Positions 9,778 to 21,790 of a stretch of DNA of 64,000 nucleotides are shown piece by piece (the stretch's first letter is position 1; each line of letters starts with the position of its first letter). Below the pieces are notes generated by a model, which saw nothing but the letters and a program-made list of their open reading frames with translations, had not been told where the DNA came from and did not search any database. Source of the DNA: Loxodes magnus (taxonomy: Eukaryota; Ciliophora; Karyorelictea; Loxodida; Loxodidae); assembly GCA_946699065.1 (NCBI GenBank), contig CAMPDV010000706.1:62001-126000 (forward strand). Reading direction: 5' to 3'. Made by a program: the position numbers and the translations under genes.

Positions 9778-12700
9778 TCAGTTTATTTGATCTTCTAGAT
9801 GGTGAATTATTTTTATACTTATTGGATGATTATTTCCTTGATTTAATATTTTTTATTTTGATGTTTTACTTTTCCTGTTAATCTGCCACATTTCCTTGTA
9901 GCTCAATTTAGTCTTCCACTATATAATTTTAAAAATTCTAAATATGTAAAATATTACATTTTGAATATTTGCTTCCTTTAAAAATCTCTAATCATATATT
10001 TTAAAGTTAGGTTCTCTTAGATTATAGTTATCAAAATGAATATTTTATATTAATTAGTTATCTTAAGAAGTTATATTTTAACTTATATCTAATCTAGTTG
10101 TTGCTTAATCTCTAGTAGTTTATTTTTAACTTTAATTTTCTTATTAATTTTTAATCTTTTTCTTTAGTTTTATTTCATCAATTATATCTCTTATTAGACA
10201 GTAAACACATAATACCATTCCTAAAAATGTAACTATGTTTGATATTATCACTATTACTTACCCTAACTTTTCTGAACTTTCTGACTAAATAGATAGTAAG
10301 GTTCTCTTTGTATATTGTTTATCTATCTAATAGAAGTAAATATTGAATAAACTTAAAATAGTTAGTCAAACTTCTAAAATAATATGAGTACAGTTAAGTA
10401 CTTTTCTAATAAATGGATTAAATCTTATTATATAAACTATTTATGATATACTTATTATGCTACACAGTACTATTTATGCTATTTAGTATTTCCTTAATCC
10501 TATTAAAATAAATGCTAAAATCAATCTTCTTACAAGAACTAAAGGATAAAATATTAGAGCACTCTTTTAGTCTTTTAGTTCGTCAAATAAAGGGAAATAT
10601 TTAGATTTTATTAGTTCTATTTATTTCTTGTTTTCTAAGCTTTCTGGATTAACTTAGACTTTTAAATTTAGATACTTTTAGATCACTTTTAATAACCAAA
10701 GAAAGCAAAATATTTAGAATATCTAAATATAGAAACTTACCATAACTAAATAAGCTAAAGCAATATTTAAAAATATATAAGGAGTCTTTGCATTTCAGTT
10801 AAAAACTTGAAGCATAATATCAATGTTTATATGAAGTGAGAATGCAATATATACTTATATTAGAAACCTATAATGAAGATACTTATTTCTAAAATTGCTT
10901 ATTTTATTAAATCTTTTGCATTTCCCAATTAATCCAACCAATAAATCAAATCCTAAGTATATAGCTAGGAACGATAAATGAAAAAAGCTATTGGATAAAT
11001 ATGTATAGTTTTAGTATCCTATAAGTAATAAAATTTAGTCTGATATTTTTAGTTATTTAGCATCAAAATTAAGCAGTATAAACTTGTTATCATTTCCTTA
11101 AGCAATCATATTACTCTAACTTTATTAAAAGTAATAAGCTGCTAAATTTTATGGTTTTGAAACATTAATAAATGCATTCACTAAAATTAATTGAGTAGTT
11201 AGTATAAGAGTGAGTCAATTTGCTGATGAACTTGATGATTAAACTGTTGTTGATAAAATGATACTACTACTTACTCCTGCTGCATTAAAATAAGATGCTA
11301 ATTACTCTGAAATATAAATAAAGTTTTGTTAAGTATCGGATATATTAAAGTCATCTAAACTTTAAGGAATTTCTTAATCTTCTTTATCTTTCTAGTTATT
11401 TTATTCATTTTAATTTTTCGAAATTTAAGAATTTTCAAAATCTTCAGCTTATTCAATTTTTTATATGCACTAATTATAAAATAGAACAAATTGATCTTCG
11501 CATTCTAAACAGTCAATACTGGAGTTACATATAGAGCATCCTAATAAATTACATTTAAAGCATGTTCCTTCTTCTAAGTAATAACCTTAATCACATTAAT
11601 TGCATTAATTAGTTAAATTATCAAAGCTATCACAATTCTTAAATATTTCGTTTCATTATACACATTTGTACTCTTTGTTTCGCTAATCATTCTAATCGCA
11701 AATCATTAAACACCTATTATCAATCAAAAATGTATCTTACTAACACTTTAAACAGCTTTTATTCTCATTACACTCTTCACAAAATTCTATAACCTATGAG
11801 CACTAATAGCAATGAGTATCATTTAAAATAAAGTTTTCTTTGCATTAATAACATTATTACTCATTACATTTTTAGCAGTTTTCATATAATTAATCACACA
11901 GAAAACATTTAAAATCTCTTTAAATTCAATTTTCTGTTGGACATTATTCTACACAGATACCTTCATATAGAAAAAAATTTAAAAAACATTATTAACACGT
12001 GTCATTTTGGCAAATAAGACAGTTTGAAATTTTTGAACTACATAAAATACAACTATCTTATAACTAAGAAACTTGATAACCCTATTAGCATTCAAAGCAT
12101 TTTTTTAAAAACTGGTCAAACTGAAGACAATTAGAAATCATTTTTTAGCAAATGCTAGTAGAATCAATAAAAAATTAATTTATTCCACAAAGACAGTTAC
12201 TCTGCTAAATTGAATTACAATTTGGTTTGCATCTTCCATTCACTTCACTTATGTTCAAACAATACGTAAGACTAGAACATTATTCAAATGTCGTGGATCC
12301 GCAAGCACAATTATTTTAAAATTAAGTGATACAAAGAGGTAAACATAGACCTGTCGAAGAACTACTATCTTGACAAACGTTTGTTGAGTTACAGAAAGTT
12401 TTATTATTTATTCCACAAAGACAGTTACTCTGCTAAATTGAATTACAATTTGGTTTGCATCTTCCATTCACTTCACTTATGTTCAAACAATACGTAAGAC
12501 TAGAACATTATTCAAATGTCGTGGATCCGCAAGCACAATTATTTTAAAATTAAGTGATACAAAGAGGTAAACATAGACCTGTCGAAGAACTACTATCTTG
12601 ACAAACGTTTGTTTAGTTACAGAAAGCTTTGTTATTTATTCCACAAAGACAGTCACTCTGCTTAATGGAAGTACAATTTGGTTTGCATCTTCCATTCACT

Positions 12701-13419
12701 TCACTTATGTTCAAACAATACGTAAGACTAGAACATTATTCAAATGTCGTGGATCCGCAAGCACAATTATTTTAAAATTAAGTGATACAAAGAGGTAAAC
12801 ATAGACCTGTCGAAGAACTACTATCTTGACAAACGTTTGTTGAGTTACAGAAAGTTTTATTAATTATTCCACAAAGACAGTCTGATTGGAAATTTTTTTC
12901 GCAATTTTGTACGCATTTTCCATTTTATTCGCTGGCATTTATACAAAATAATTATTTTTAGCATCATTAAACATTTTTTTGACCGCACGGACATTCTTTT
13001 TAAAAATTGTTTATACAAAGATTTTAACATTTTCCCACTTAATCTGTATAGTTAACGCATGCTTGTGTAGTGTTACATCATTATCTATTCATGCCACAAT
13101 AACAGTCTATTTCAGTCGTTTAGTTACAGTTAGGTAAACATAAACCATCTTTCCAATTTTGGTTATAACAAAAAGTGGTTTAACTACACATTCAAAGATT
13201 TTAAACACCGCATGCACATGAATTTTAAAGGTTTTACTGACATTTGGATAAACAATTTCCTTAAGTTGAATTATAATTCTCACAATACGTATAAGAGTTA
13301 CAATTTACTTATGTGGATATTCCGCAGAAACAGTTATTTAATTAAGATTTTGAGCAGGTTATGGATAAAACAATAAGTTAAGTCGAAATAAATAATAAGC
13401 TAGAAATAATTATTAACAT
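9778..13419 (-). CDS. Cys-rich (furin-like repeat) multi-pass membrane protein
   Basis: A single uninterrupted frame of 1,213 residues from ATG 13419 to TGA 9778. A hydrophobic signal peptide (ISSLLFISTQLIVL) is followed by about 500 residues of Cys repeats of two kinds: CxCG modules (first half) and CxxC/NC modules typical of ciliate furin-like proteins. A membrane-associated C-terminal half follows, with hydrophobic helices and a basic Gln/Lys-rich tail. Eight internal TGA codons (13192, 13078, 12964, 11926, 11653, 11215, 10795, 10366; low coordinate given) sit in otherwise intact sequence, e.g. LEV[TGA]LTIL in a helix. At 11653 (CVQ[TGA]NEIF) the CxxC pattern would favour Cys, the one poor fit for Trp. 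Three repeats at 12180-12863 are nearly identical. Likely a cell-surface protein; ligand unknown. Confidence 0.8.
12180..12863 (-). repeat. Three tandem 228-bp in-frame repeats
   Basis: Units begin near 12180, 12408 and 12636, with a spacing of exactly 228 bp (76 codons) measured at 'agacagt.ac' (12191, 12419, 12647). The two lower-coordinate units differ by only a few bases and the third by a handful, so the expansion is recent. Each unit encodes CxCG-type Cys modules and keeps the frame. Confidence 0.9.
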
Positions 13420-14242
13420 TAAGATTAAAAATAGTAAATTCGAGATGTCAAAAATTATATCAGAAATAAAATAAATTAAAAATAATTTTAAAAATAAATT
13501 TTAAAAACGAATTTAAAATTTTTTTTATATAAAGATAACTCAAACGTAGATTTTTTCTCCTTTTTTCAAATAAATTATCTATTTTTTTTAAACAATAAAC
13601 TTCATTTATTTTCTTATTAATTCAATTTGTATTATATGTTTTTTTATGTAAATTTTCACTTATTTAATGCAATATCTTAAGATTTTTCTGAATATTTTTT
13701 AACATCTTGTATGCTTAATCTAAAAAACTCTTTTTTAGCTGTGAAATGATTTTTTTCTAGTTTACCTTATACAAAAAGATGAAAAAGTATAATCTTTACA
13801 GGTTAAAATTTTTCTTGAAAACAAATCTAAAGCAACATTAGCAAAAAATTTTATTTTAAAATATTTAAAAAATTGAAAATGCTTTATTTTTTAAATGCTT
13901 CTTAATCAAAAATTATAAAAACATATAAATTTATATTACCTTTAGATCTTTTAAAAAAACTATTTAAAAACTCTGCTTCTTAAAAATTCCTGCCTCACTA
14001 ATCAAAAAATTTGTAAATCTTCTTATATAAAAAATTTTTATAGTCATTTTTTCATAATAATTTTTTTTTTCTTTAAAACTTTAACTTAGTTCAATTAAAA
14101 CCTAAGTCTTCAAAAATTCTTTATAAAAATATTATTTAACTAATTTCTACTTTTTATATGCACTTTACTTTTTTATTTACTTTACACGATTTTTTTAAAT
14201 CTCTCTTTGTATCTTTATTTTATTAATAATTAATTTTAAATA
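13420..14242. other. AT-rich region upstream of the Cys-rich gene
   Basis: No gene recognised. It must hold the promoter of the minus-strand gene starting at 13419, but no defined element could be picked out. Confidence 0.35.
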
Positions 14243-14560
14243 GGGTGGAAAAATCCTTCCACTGTGATTGATAGAAACTCTGTTACCAGGAAATATCCCG
14301 TGCGAAGACCTGAACAAGAATCTTGACAGGAGCCAAGGATGTCAAGATCGAGATATTAAGTAACGATATGTTGAACGATGCCTGAGATTAAGTTCTCTTT
14401 AGAGGAGCACTCCGACATTGATCCTATAGGAGACAAGAATTTCCAAGGGATGCTAGCATAGGGAAGAATGTAATATAATACGTTTTTAAACTTTTAAGAA
14501 CTTTAATTAAAGAGCTGCACACTTTCGTAGTGCTATGCGTTCTATAATCTTAGTTTTTTT
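14243..14560 (+). mobile_element. SINE-like repeat with 3' hairpin (copy b)
   Basis: A GC-richer block of about 300 bp, homologous along its length to 21473-21790. Shared points in order: 'aaatagg' start, 'gaacaagaatcttg', 'gatgcc', 'ggagacaag'/'agaagacaag', and 'gatgctagca'. The 3' end is the hairpin at 14512-14543 (GAGCTGCAC...GTGCTATGCGTTC). No ORF is conserved between the two copies, which fits a SINE or the 3'UTR of a LINE. Confidence 0.65.
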
Positions 14561-15839
14561 TAATTTTTTTAACTTATTATTTCTTAGAGTTAAACTTCAA
14601 TTTACATTTTTTTACCTATACTTTTCTTGATCTAATAAATATCTTTTTTCATTTCTACGCAGCATTTATTATTTTTTAATTTTTAAATATTAATATAGTA
14701 ATTAAAAACGAGGTATCACCATTAATAGGATTACAAAAACAAAAAGTTTAATGTTAAAAGAGATATTTACTTTAAATTTGATTGAATCTTCACTCGTAAT
14801 TCTTGATGAATTTTGCTTAATTTTTCTGATTTTTTTCTGTAAATCAAATCCCAATAATTTTAAATTATTTCAAAAACTGCTTTAAAATATAAGAAGAATC
14901 TTTATTATATGAAATATTTTATTTATATAAAGTAAACCTTCTTATATTCAGTATATTTTAAATATATATTGTTATTATTTTCTATTTTCTCTAATCTTTT
15001 TATTTTTATTGATAGTAACTACTTACTTTTTATCAAGCCCGTTTGTAGTATCAATATTTTTATTCTTTGAAAAGGAGGATCCTTTTTTTTAATTTTTGTT
15101 CGATTGTTAGTATATTGTTATTAATGAATAATTAGGATTTTTCTAGCTTATAGTTTCTAGAAATTTTAATTTTTCATTAAATTCTATTCTGTTTAGGAAG
15201 CTCTCTATAAAAATTGCTACTTGAATAGTTTAAAGCTAACTTCTATCTTAAAATTAGATTTTAAATTTTAAATATCCATAGCATTGTCATATCTTAAGTT
15301 CGTTAATAAAGATCACTGATATCCTTTACTAATTTTTGATTATCCATCTTAAGAGAAAAAATAATTGTCAGCATCCTACTAAGAGTTATTAGGTTTTGCA
15401 GGATAGGTTTGTTTCTCTATAATCATTTTTAGCAATTATCCAATAAAAGTTATTTATGGATTTCAATTATTTATAGATATAAATACTGCTGATTATTATA
15501 AAAAGAAAAAGATTTTTTTGACTTATAGACTTAAAATATTTATACATGATGCAATTAAATTAAAGGAATATTTAATAGGAACATTTCATTTAGATTAAAG
15601 AAAAAACAATAAATATTAAATCTAATTTGTAATTAAACAATTAGTTATGTAAAATTTTAATCGTCCATTTTAATTTAACTTTCTCTATTAAGTTATTATT
15701 ACTCTAAGCATTTAATTATATTAACAAATAAATCTTAGTTTATAAATTTAAATTATTAACTAAATACACAATCTTTTAGCAACATATTTATATAAAACTT
15801 TAATTACTACTAATCTCTTTGCTTGTATTATATAAACAA
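14561..15839. other. AT-rich spacer
   Basis: No gene or repeat recognised. Confidence 0.3.
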
Positions 15840-16590
15840 ATGGAAAATTACTTGTTAAAAATCTTTTAAGGAATCATCGTAGTCAAGTTTCGATTAATAA
15901 AAAATACTTTAAGAACTCCAAGTCATACAATTAGAAAATTTTAAACTCTTAAGAACTGTACAAGAACTGGAAGAAAAATTGAACAACTGGTGATTAACTC
16001 ATAAGAAAAAAACATTGAAAATAAATAGCTAGGATTATCAGGATAGAATAATTAGAAAATAAAATTATTCAATTCGCAGAGTTAACTGAAAATGTATTAC
16101 TGTAAAAAATGGAGATGAATGATCCGATGGATGTAGAGCAACAGCCTACAACAAATTATATTCCCTATTGGAAAATAATGAGATGTTGATACTGCAAGCG
16201 ACTAGGGCACAAAGTTAGAAGCTGCTTCCAATTCTAATAAAAATAAAAGAAAATAGTAGAAAACTAATGACAAATATTTTCAGGATTTATTGCAATCAAG
16301 AAGGTAAACTATACAGGAAAAATACTCCAGCTAAACAAAGTAGCTCCAAACATATAGCATGCAATTAACGAATTTAATAAGAAATTAATGGGATTCGATC
16401 TATCAGAAACCCTAAGAAAAAATAGATTAAAAATCCTTAGAACGTATGATAAGCAAGATCCAGCAAATATGAAGTTTCTTTTATTTAATATTAAACTTTT
16501 GATTTGTAATTAACCAAATAATGGTGAAATCACGTAAATTAATTAATTCATTGATAAACAAATAAATTAAATATATTATTTGTAAATATT
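15840..16590 (+). CDS. Gag-like protein with CCHC zinc knuckle (one frameshift)
   Basis: The first part, in the line-start frame, reads as a coiled coil (LQELQVIQLENFKLL then VQELEEKLN). Near 16040 it shifts +1 into EQLENKIIQFAELTENV and an acidic linker DPMDVEQQ. The knuckle at 16184-16225 is C-x2-C-x4-H-x4-C: C[TGA]YCKRLGHKVRSC. A second in-frame TGA follows at 16268. An aromatic residue after the first knuckle Cys is common in Gag proteins, so TGA as Trp fits. About 100 further residues (KVNYTGKILQLNKVAPN) follow. Role: RNA-binding ORF1/Gag of a retroelement, probably decayed. Confidence 0.55.
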
Positions 16591-16655
16591 AGATAAAGGA
16601 TTTAGAATTATCATTTAAATTAATTTCTTTTTATATTTAAAATATTTTATAAAAA

Positions 16656-17451
16656 ATGGCTAAGGTCTTAAGAAGGATTTTTTCCAACTCCATAAAAAAG
16701 TAAAGAAAACCAGAGACTTCTAATTCTTCTTCTATCACGTCTTCTTTAATAACATAATAATTTCCTTAGACTCTTTAACCTCCAAATTTTGAAAACTAAA
16801 AATAATTTTAAATTGAATAAGAAATAAATCAACAGAAACTGACTAAAAAAAGCTAGACTTTTTACTCCCATAGCCACGAGCAAGCTCATACATTAAAATT
16901 GGTAACTAAAAAATAATGTAGAAATAAAAAATAATGAATAGCTAATAATAGAATAACTTATGAAATCTATACGTAACTTATAAGACGAGGTTTAAATATT
17001 AAAGAAAGAAAACCAAAAATTATTATAGAAAAGTTAAAACAATGAAGAAAGATTAATGAAACAGTAAATCGAAGTGAAACTTTGGGAGAAAAAAAATTGA
17101 ACCTTAAATCTTAGCTGAAATAAAATGGAACTAGAATACATAAAACCAATAGAGATAACTCCATCCAGAAGAATCGTCAAGCTGTGCTACCTGTGCAAAT
17201 CTAAATTCCACACATACAAAAGATGGAAGATATATCCGGACAAACAGAGAAAAAATAGTGAATAAATTTGAAGAAAATTATCAAGAATTTATGAAGACAA
17301 GGATGAAAGAATATTAAAAAGGGGCTTTTTCAAGGGAGTACCGGGACTCCAAAAAAACTGCGAGTCCCGAACTTTTTTTTAAACCTCAAGGAACGAACTC
17401 TGGAGGTATGTATTGAAGGGGTTTAAAATCCCGGAGATATGAACACTTTAA
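16656..17451 (+). CDS. Gag-like protein with altered zinc knuckle (one frameshift)
   Basis: The ATG at 16656 starts a Ser/Gln-rich N-terminus. Near 16860 the plausible frame moves +1 into a long coiled coil (LMKSIRNLQDEVQILKKEN), then a knuckle at 17185-17226 with C-x2-C-x4-H-x4 spacing whose last Cys is replaced by Trp (TGG): CYLCKSKFHTYKRW. The frame runs on through NELWRYVLKGFKIPEI to TGA 17449-17451. Layout matches the other gag-like ORFs here: coil, knuckle, basic tail. The reverse-transcriptase-type fragment that follows could belong to the same element. Confidence 0.5.
17342..17369 (+). other. 8-bp GC-rich hairpin followed by T8
   Basis: CGGGACTC at 17342-17349 pairs with GAGTCCCG at 17362-17369; eight T residues follow two bases later. 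It looks like a terminator but lies inside the gag-like frame (PGLQKNCES), so chance or an RNA structure of the element is as likely. Confidence 0.4.
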
Positions 17452-17465
17452 TTTAATATATTATT

Positions 17466-18690
17466 ATTATTATTAAAAATATTTAGTTAAAATAAGAACT
17501 AAAATGAAAAGAAGGCTAACCTTCTAATACTCTAAAGCTTAATGGAATACCAAGTGCTTATAAAGATGAAGTTATCTATTTGTGATATTAGTTAGGAATC
17601 AAATAAAATTACAAATTGCATTGTACAACAATAGCAAAATAAAGAATAGTTATTTAAAAAGCTACTAAAATACTTTCTAAGTATGAATTAATATCCCCTC
17701 TCAGCTTCAAAACTCTTTGTAGAACTTTTATTTTGTCTAAAACTTAATACGGAAGTTATATTACTCCATGAACTACTATTTCTGGAATTAAAGGAATAAA
17801 AACAAAATAACAAAATCGCAAAAACTTATCTCAAGATATTCATATAGATTTTAAGAATCCACATTTAATGAGTCATTTTTTATTGACCTAAACTAGCTTC
17901 CTTTTGAACATATAGCAACATAAAAACTAAGATATTTTTATTAAAAATTAATATAATACATCATAGAAAATCCTAACTCAGACATTGTTTTTTATTAGAA
18001 AAATGCTTAAATTCAATTTACCATGCTAGAAACATATAAATAAGTGTATCGATTTGCATAATTTAACATGTCAAATGTTTAAAATAATATGGATTTTTAT
18101 AAACTCATGAAATAAAAATTAATCATAATTTCTTATTGGAATGTCTCCCTAGGAATACACTTATGCCAACAGCATAAAGAATTATAGATTAAATAGAAAA
18201 TAATTAAAATGTATTTCCTGAAATTAATTATTCAAAGTATAATAAACACTATATTAGAGAGACTATTTCTATCTATAAACTGAGGACTTTTTCTTATACT
18301 TTTCAATAAGAACTCAGTAATCGCCACATTAACGATAGATATAGAATTATTTGCTTATGTGGCTAAGACTTTGATAAAACTGATCATATTTTTGATTGCT
18401 AATACTAAGCAGATATTATTGAGGAATTCGAAAGTCATAAAGCTTTTAAAGAAAAAGACAAGAAGAAATTAATTCTTTATGACTAAAAATAAATAAAAAA
18501 ACATTTTCCAAAGAATCAATTTCCTAAAATAGTCAAATTAATCAAAAATTTCCATTCTAAATTACTAAAAAAGCGTATTGAAATGTTTAAACTACAAGAT
18601 GAGCTTTTAGAAGAGTTTCTAGAAGAAAAAAAAATTCATCAAGACAATAAATAAAAATATATGATAGAGAAAGAACAAGAAGAAGCTTGA
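17466..18690 (+). CDS. 3' end of a non-LTR retrotransposon ORF2 (reverse transcriptase tail with zinc finger)
   Basis: From about 18190 to TGA 18688-18690 the line-start frame reads REISIYKLR-like sequence, then ICLCGQDFDKTDHIFDC, i.e. C-x-C-x8-H-x3-C at 18352-18399. This resembles the Cys/His finger that ends many LINE reverse-transcriptase ORFs. A Lys/Glu-rich tail follows. Upstream, 17880-18160 reads best one frame over (PNSDIVFYQKNAQIQFTMLE), so there is a frameshift near 18170. The catalytic core with its FADD/YADD box was not found, so the copy is 5'-truncated or scrambled. The assignment rests on finger, position and context. Confidence 0.45.
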
Positions 18691-19970
18691 TTGACATTTA
18701 CAAACTTTTATCTTTCAATATATTTGTAATATTTATAGTCTAAGCAAAATTATTGCAACTATGTCTCAATATTCTTAAATATTGAAACTATTATATTTTA
18801 ATTAATTAATTAAATAAAAACTAAATAGCTTTTTTATTAATATATATATTAAGTTAATTTATAATTAAATAAAATTATAGTATTTTAAATAATTTCCTTA
18901 TATCATTTTGTGTTTACTACTAAAACTTAAATAATCATATACTTGGATTTATTTATTTATATTAAACTTAACTTATAATTTTAGACATTTTTATTTTAAT
19001 AAATTTTAGAAATCAAAAATTAACAAATTTTGCTTGCTTTATACTTATACTATTTACCAAAAATTTTTAATTTAATTTAATTCAATTTATATTATTCACT
19101 TTTAATTGAGTTAGAAAAGATTTTAACTCGTAAAAATCAAAAATATTTTTTATAAAATTGAATGGAAATATTTATTACCTATATTTATTTTCAAACCTCT
19201 CTACTATTGTAAGTAAAGAAAAAAGATAACTAGCAAAAGATTTTATAAGAGTAATAATAAACTTCTGAAAACATAAATTTTTATATTTTAATGTATCTAC
19301 TAAATTTGTATAATTAATAAAGTATCATTATAAGAGAATCTATTAGATTTCCCTATGTTTCTTTAAAAAAGCAAATTTAGTTAAATCAGATTATATTATA
19401 GTTTGGCAAAGATAAAATTAAAATATTCTAATTTTATTTTTTAATCATTTAAATTAAGTTATTAAATAAATAAGTCTATTTTATCTATAGCTGCAAGATG
19501 TTTAATATTTGTAGTATTTAAAATAATTTAATAAAAGCTTTAATTTATAGTATCTAAGATTAATTAACTAATAATATTAAATAATTGAATGTATTTTACT
19601 AAATTATATTTTTCATTCTATTCATTATTTGTCTTTATCTTAAAGTATACGATAAATTTCTCACTTCAAGACTCTATAGATATCTTTATAAACGAAAGTC
19701 ATACTAATCTCCTAAAATAGCTTTAAAAATTATAAACTATGTACCAGGTATGAAGATTACAGTCAATTATTGATTTACAACAAAGATGAGAAAGGTCAAG
19801 ATATTTATTAGCAACTTTTATTGATATCGTAAGAATATTTGAAAACATAGATAAATATTTATTTTTAATCACTTAAGTAAAATGAATTTCCTCATGCTCT
19901 AATAAAAATTTTTGAGTTATTTTAAAATAAATTAGATGTTCTTTTCTTTAAGATGGCTAACTCTCAAAAA
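18691..19970. other. AT-rich spacer
   Basis: No gene recognised; strongly AT-rich on both strands. Confidence 0.3.
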
Positions 19971-20030
19971 ATTTATAAATAAATAAGATTAGAGAGTGCG
20001 TAGCACCTCGTTGACGTGCAGTTCATTCAA
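19970..20030 (-). mobile_element. 3' hairpin and ATTT tail of a repeat (copy f)
   Basis: On the minus strand GAACTGCACG...CAACGAGGTGCTACGCACTC occupies 20024-19994, followed by CTAATCTTATTTATTTAT. Same hairpin and tail as copies a-e. The ORF at 20023-20427 runs into it. Confidence 0.7.
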
Positions 20031-20427
20031 TACTAATATTAAGAAAAAATGTTCTCATACTTCTTGTTTTCATTATAGCTGTCCAATGAGTCATGTCTGC
20101 TTCTCTAAATGGAGATTTGCTTAATAAAATTATTCTTGTGTCTTGAACCAAATTTTCCAGTTTTCTTGAATAAGATCCATATAAGAATTAGTTATTAAGT
20201 CATTAGTTAGAAGGCCCATCAGTCAAACATTCATATTGCTAGTGAAAATCCTCGGTTAAGTTAGGTTTATCTCTTCTGAGCTTGTCCATTCTTCTGTGAT
20301 GGCGTCTAATGCGAGATTCTCGCAATACAGTAGACAATAAACCAGATTGTCTACTATTTCTCCTGACCGTAGCCGGCATCCGTTTTATTATATAATTTAA
20401 TAATAGAATATTACAAAAAATTCGCAT
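20023..20427 (-). CDS. Small basic ORF ending inside the repeat hairpin
   Basis: A 134-residue frame, notably GC-richer than its surroundings. It starts at ATG 20427, or at 20379 which begins MPATVRRNSRQSG. It is Arg-rich at first (RIRRHHRRMDKLRRDK), then reads YGSYSRKLENLVQDT and MTHWTAIMKTRS. One internal TGA (NQ[TGA]LNNQF) would be Trp. The terminating TGA at 20023-20025 lies in the first bases of the 3' hairpin, so the ORF seems to be the body of that mobile element. No family is recognised. Confidence 0.4.
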
Positions 20428-21472
20428 AAATCAGTTTTAGCTATTATTTTCTATGATATAGTTATAAATTACCTAGCAACGCTAAAAGCAAGTTTTATCA
20501 TTATAATTTGTGGACGATTGCTTGCAACAAAAATCTGGGTAGAAGATTCCCATTGAACTCTGTTGAAAAAATGTAAATATTTAATTAGTTATGTGAATTA
20601 AGTTAAAAATTAATAGTAATAAATGTAATATAACTGCTTTAAAAATAAGAATTAAAAATGAAGAACTAAAATTACATTAAATTGAATGATTAGGAGTCAT
20701 AAAAGTCACAAAAAATTACTAATTTGGATTATTTTTTCATAAGAGAGAATATTACAAAGCACTTTGTAGTGAAGTATTCCAAAAATATAGTAAGCACGTG
20801 AAGGGATCTATAACTTATTTGTCAAAATATGAAATGTTACACAATAAAATTTGTAATAGTTCTTTTGTGTTTTCTTACTTTCAAAAGCGAAATATCATAA
20901 GATTATAGTTAGAGTTAAAATAAGAATCCATAAATAATCCATATTCAACATCCTTAAATAAAAATTTTTTAGCTATAACTTAATACAAATAAATGTTCTA
21001 ATTAATTTTCTTATCTTTATAGTGAAAATAGTTAAAAGAGTAAGCTTTAAATCTAAACTACAATATTTTCCTCTCTCAAAGGTTCGAATAATACAATAAC
21101 TATTTATGAACAATAAATATTTAATAAGCTTATGAGTGTAGAAAACTTGATTAATTTCATTCTATGAATTTAAATGAGTGACTTGGCTTTTATTTCTCAA
21201 TTTAGTGATAAACTTTACAATTTCTATGTAGGATTTTTGCTAGATATTAGGCCTTCTAAATTTAATTTAAAATATGATCAAGTATTTCAATTTAACAAGT
21301 TTCAATAGTGCTAGAAATTTTTGATTCTTTAAAAAATTTTAATTTGTATAGATAAAATATTTAGTAACTTTATTATAGATACACTTACACATATACAAGT
21401 TGTTTAGTTTAATTCATTTCGCTTACAAATTTTTATTCATCTTTCTTCTCTTATTAATAAATATAAATAGGT
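20428..21472. other. AT-rich spacer
   Basis: No gene or clear repeat recognised. Confidence 0.3.
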
Positions 21473-21790
21473 AAGGAGAGCAATCCTCCAACTTAGATTG
21501 AATTAAGATCTGGTTCCAGAAAGTATCAAGGGAAAAGAATCGAACAAGAATCTTGGTAGGAGTCAATAGAAGACAAGATTTAAGAGGCATCAAGTAACTT
21601 TAATGATGAAAGATGCCAGATACTAAGGTCTCTTAGGGAGTATTCCGATAATGGCCTTATAGAAGACAAGATTCGCAAAGGAATGCTAGCACTGTGAAAA
21701 GCTTTTTTTAACTTTAAAAATCTTTATTAAAAAGCTGCGCGCAACAAAGGTGCTACAGGTTCTTTAATCATATTTGCTTATTTATTATTT
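21473..21790 (+). mobile_element. SINE-like repeat with 3' hairpin (copy c)
   Basis: Homologous to copy b along about 300 bp. Hairpin unit at 21732-21763 (AAGCTGCGCGCAACAAAGGTGCTAC), more diverged than the others, then an AT-rich tail ('tatttgcttatttattattt'). No conserved ORF. Confidence 0.65.

Noticed and set aside
12598-12798. Plus-strand ORF over the Cys-rich gene
   Set aside because: Antisense shadow of the 228-bp repeats; its composition follows from the minus-strand frame.
9778-13419. Idea that the Cys-rich gene is a pseudogene because of eight TGAs
   Set aside because: The frame is intact for 3.6 kb, repeats stay in phase, and the same TGA pattern occurs in other intact genes.
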